A stretch of DNA of 64,000 bases from Gemella sp. GL1 (GTDB lineage Bacteria > Bacillota > Bacilli > Staphylococcales > Gemellaceae): NCBI RefSeq assembly GCF_013415365.1, contig NZ_JACBYB010000021.1, positions 186,001-250,000 of the forward strand, given 5' to 3'. The notes under the pieces were generated by a model. The model saw only the letters and a list, made by a program, of their open reading frames with translations, had not been told where the DNA came from and did no database searches. Made by a program: the position numbers and the translations under genes. This document shows, piece after piece, positions 62,013 through 64,000 of this stretch. Every line of letters begins with the position of its first letter. The first letter of the stretch is position 1.

Positions 62013-62645
62013 ATGACATTCAAATTACCAGAATTACAATATGCTTATGATGCCTTAGAACCAGTCATCGATGCAAAAACTATGGAGATTCATCACTCTA
62101 AACATCATGCTGCTTATGTTAACAACTTAAACGCAGCTCTTGCTAAATATCCAGAATTAGACTTTAAATGTCCTACTAAATTACTAAAATCAATAGATAC
62201 TATTCCAGCTGACATTAAACAAGCTGTAATCAACAATGCAGGTGGACACTTAAATCACCTTCTATTTTGGAAATTATTAACTACTCCAGACACTTCTGTT
62301 TACGATGGGGAAATTAAAGAAAAAATTGATGCTGACTTAGGTGGATATGACAAGTTCTTAGAATTATTTACTGCAGCTGCGACAAGTCGTTTCGGTTCAG
62401 GATGGGCTTGGCTAGTTCTTAACGCCCAAGGGAAACTAGAAGTACTTTCTACTCCTAACCAAGACTCTCCAGTCTTAGATGGAAAATCGCCATTATTAGG
62501 ATTAGATGTTTGGGAGCACGCTTACTACTTAAACTATCAAAACCGTCGTCCAGAATACATTAAAGAATTCTTCCGTGTTATTAACTGGGAGTATGTGAAC
62601 GAAAGATTAAAAAAATCAATCGAAATGGATGGCTGCGATAGATAA
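62013..62645 (+). CDS. sodA: Superoxide dismutase, Mn/Fe family
   Basis: A 210-aa enzyme that dismutates superoxide. Metal ligands are the His in [17 protein letters not shown] (about 27), His in [11 protein letters not shown] (about 82), and Asp and His in [19 protein letters not shown] (about 168-172). [10 protein letters not shown] is the typical Mn/Fe-Sod core. Mn versus Fe use cannot be settled by eye. Strong promoter and ribosome binding site; terminator follows. Confidence 0.96.
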   Translation: MTFKLPELQYAYDALEPVIDAKTMEIHHSKHHAAYVNNLNAALAKYPELDFKCPTKLLKSIDTIPADIKQAVINNAGGHLNHLLFWKLLTTPDTSVYDGEIKEKIDADLGGYDKFLELFTAAATSRFGSGWAWLVLNAQGKLEVLSTPNQDSPVLDGKSPLLGLDVWEHAYYLNYQNRRPEYIKEFFRVINWEYVNERLKKSIEMDGCDR

Positions 62646-62651
62646 TACAAT

Positions 62652-62686
62652 AAAAAACTTGCTGACTAAAAGTCAACAAGTTTTTT
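62652..62686. terminator. Bidirectional terminator between sodA and ansA
   Basis: A 15-base stem with one C-A position (62652-62666 with 62672-62686; G-U on the minus strand) and T runs on both sides. Confidence 0.88.
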
Positions 62687-62688
62687 TA

Positions 62689-63660
62689 TTATATTTCAAA
62701 TTTTTTAGCAAGTTCCTCTTTTTCTACATCTGAGTTAAGTAGTACCAATAATTTTAATCTTGCTTTTTGTCCAGAAAGTCCTGTAGTGAATATTACACCA
62801 TCTTGTTTAAATCTCTTTCCTCCACCAGCATAATCATAGACATCACGAGTTACTCCATTAAAAGCTCTTGAAACAAAAACTACTATCATTCCTTCTTCAA
62901 TACATCTTTTAATGGATTCTTCTGTAGCAGGTGGTAAGTTACCAGAACCCAAAGCTTCTATTACTAATCCATCTGCCCCTAGTTTTTTAATTGCATCAAT
63001 TAATTCTCCATCCATACCTGCATAGGATTTCAGTAAATGTACTTTTTTGTCCAACCTTTTAGTTTTATACGTTTCTTTTCTTAAAAATTTTTGAAAGAAA
63101 ATAACATCACTCTTAGATACCAAAGCTATTGGTCCAAATGTTGGTGTCTGAAATGTTGCTACATTTGTAGTATGAGTTTTAGTTACATAAGCAGCTGCAT
63201 GAACTTCATCATTCATAACTACAAGCACTCCGTAGTTTTTAGCTTCTTCCGAGGCCGCAACTAATAGTGCCGATCTTAAGTTGGCTAGTCCATCAGATCC
63301 TATTTCATTAGAAGAACGCATTGCACCAGTAATTACTACAGGTATTTTTATATCTAAAGTTAAATCTAGAAAATAAGCCGTCTCTTCTAATGTATCTGTT
63401 CCGTGAGTCACGACTACTCCATCGTATCTTTCTATTTCAGCTTTTTCTATTCTTTGCCTTAATCCATCCATCTCTTTTATTGTAATGTGAGGTGATGGTA
63501 GATGATATAATTCTTCTACTATTACATCAGCAATATAAGAAAAAATTGAATCACTTTGATTTATAGGATTTTCACTTGATGGAGATACTTTTCCTGTCCC
63601 TCTATCTTCACTCATCGAGATAGTTCCACCTGTATTAATTAATAAAATTTTCTTTTTCAT
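62689..63660 (-). CDS. ansA: L-asparaginase, type I
   Basis: A 323-aa amidohydrolase converting L-asparagine to aspartate and ammonia. Active-site threonines lie in LLINTGGTISMSED (about 12) and VVTHGTDTLEETAYFLD (about 85-90). No signal peptide, so the enzyme is cytosolic type I. The frame is open 14 codons upstream to 63702, but the ATG at 63660 gives the standard MKKKILLIN start and is preceded by AAAGGAG at 11 bases. A GTG at 63669 within that site is another possibility. Confidence 0.93.
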   Translation of the reverse strand: MKKKILLINTGGTISMSEDRGTGKVSPSSENPINQSDSIFSYIADVIVEELYHLPSPHITIKEMDGLRQRIEKAEIERYDGVVVTHGTDTLEETAYFLDLTLDIKIPVVITGAMRSSNEIGSDGLANLRSALLVAASEEAKNYGVLVVMNDEVHAAAYVTKTHTTNVATFQTPTFGPIALVSKSDVIFFQKFLRKETYKTKRLDKKVHLLKSYAGMDGELIDAIKKLGADGLVIEALGSGNLPPATEESIKRCIEEGMIVVFVSRAFNGVTRDVYDYAGGGKRFKQDGVIFTTGLSGQKARLKLLVLLNSDVEKEELAKKFEI

Positions 63661-63760
63661 TTTATCTACCACTCCTTTATGAATTCCTATAAATTTTAGC
63701 ATATAAAAAATATATGAGCAAGATTTTTTGTTAATTAATAAAAAATTAATCTTCTAATAT

Positions 63761-63790
63761 AAAAACCAACCTATTTCTAGGTTGATTTTT
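63761..63790 (-). terminator. Terminator of aspS
   Basis: A 13-base stem (63761-63773 with 63778-63790; one G-U in the minus RNA), loop TTTC, then ATATTAG on the minus strand. Confidence 0.75.
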
Positions 63791-63800
63791 TCAAAATATT

Positions 63801-64000
63801 TTATTTTTTTAGTGTAGAGATATTTAACTCTAATAATTGTTCCAAGTCTACTGGAGATGGTGCTTCTGTTAATAGACAAGATGCGTTTGCTGTTTTTGGA
63901 AAGGCAATTGTATCTCTTAGATTATCACGACCTGCAAGTAGCATTACAAATCTATCTAATCCTAATGCTGCTCCTCCATGTGGTGGCACTCCGTACTCAA
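63801..64000 (-). CDS. aspS: Aspartyl-tRNA synthetase, C-terminal end (5' part outside window)
   Basis: The last 66 codons of a class II synthetase. [20 protein letters not shown] is motif 3 with its invariant Arg (GLDR), followed by [22 protein letters not shown], characteristic of bacterial-type AspRS. The frame runs off the window at base 64000. Confidence 0.93.
   Translation of the reverse strand, partial: EYGVPPHGGAALGLDRFVMLLAGRDNLRDTIAFPKTANASCLLTEAPSPVDLEQLLELNISTLKK

Overview
The window is about 30% GC, densely packed and entirely chromosomal housekeeping in character. Gene orders match low-GC Firmicutes of the Bacillus/Staphylococcus type: trmR-udk-greA-mtnN, coaX-hslO, cysS-mrnC-rlmB, dnaE-pfkA-pyk, noc-parA-parB. 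The mix (ascorbate PTS, a repeat-rich secreted amidase, CpsC/CpsD, a single Mn/Fe superoxide dismutase) would fit Gemella or a close relative. That assignment is inference from gene content. No rRNA, tRNA, CRISPR array, prophage or intact insertion sequence was seen.

Layout. 1-4.5 kb: end of a purine nucleoside phosphorylase gene, hit, pcp, the competence pair comFA-comFC, and hpf with its own sigma-A promoter. 4.6-14.3 kb: an L-ascorbate utilisation region, all on the minus strand, running ulaA-B-C-D-E-F, then a PRD/BglG-type regulator, then ulaG and transketolase. Two promoters here carry the same 40-bp block at the same distance from the -10. 14.5-17 kb: trmR-udk-greA-mtnN. 17-24 kb: an MFS exporter, a luciferase-like oxidoreductase, an SDR, the secreted amidase, and cpsC-cpsD. 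24-30 kb: guaB, xpt, hslO, coaX, pepP. 30.4-36.2 kb: a LytTR/DUF3021 pair, a membrane-anchored hydrolase, ychF, a deoxynucleoside kinase, a C26 peptidase and a DJ-1 protein. 36.2-45 kb: gdhA, a glutaredoxin-like protein, cysS-mrnC-rlmB, a VOC protein, and an ABC transporter with an Xre/DUF2975 module. 45-51 kb: csp, DUF951, mscS, parB, parA, noc, and a MoxR/VWA pair. 51.3-52.8 kb: a small-gene island described below. 52.8-64 kb: a frameshifted amidase gene, pyk, pfkA, dnaE, a flavin reductase, yaaA, sodA, ansA and the 3' end of aspS.

The most interesting stretch is 51.4-52.65 kb, which looks empty but is not. It contains a compact locus organised like the Fst/RNA II (par) type I toxin-antitoxin systems. 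A 34-aa membrane peptide ending in a WLDR-type tail has a structured leader. A strong convergent promoter (TTGACT-N17-TACAAT) faces it, and the two transcripts share a bidirectional terminator. Directly upstream on the minus strand lie two unannotated tiny genes, 35 aa and 53 aa (the second very hydrophobic), with a promoter and ribosome binding sites. They could read through into the antisense RNA.

Functional links. UlaA-F and UlaG convert imported ascorbate to D-xylulose 5-phosphate, which the adjacent transketolase can feed into glycolysis (pfkA and pyk lie at the other end of the window). Noc, ParA and ParB form the chromosome segregation and division-site set. Two partial matches to the known Noc target lie just upstream of the noc promoter. 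Convergent genes here are repeatedly separated by palindromic bidirectional terminators; in one case the palindrome also encodes the last residues of both proteins.
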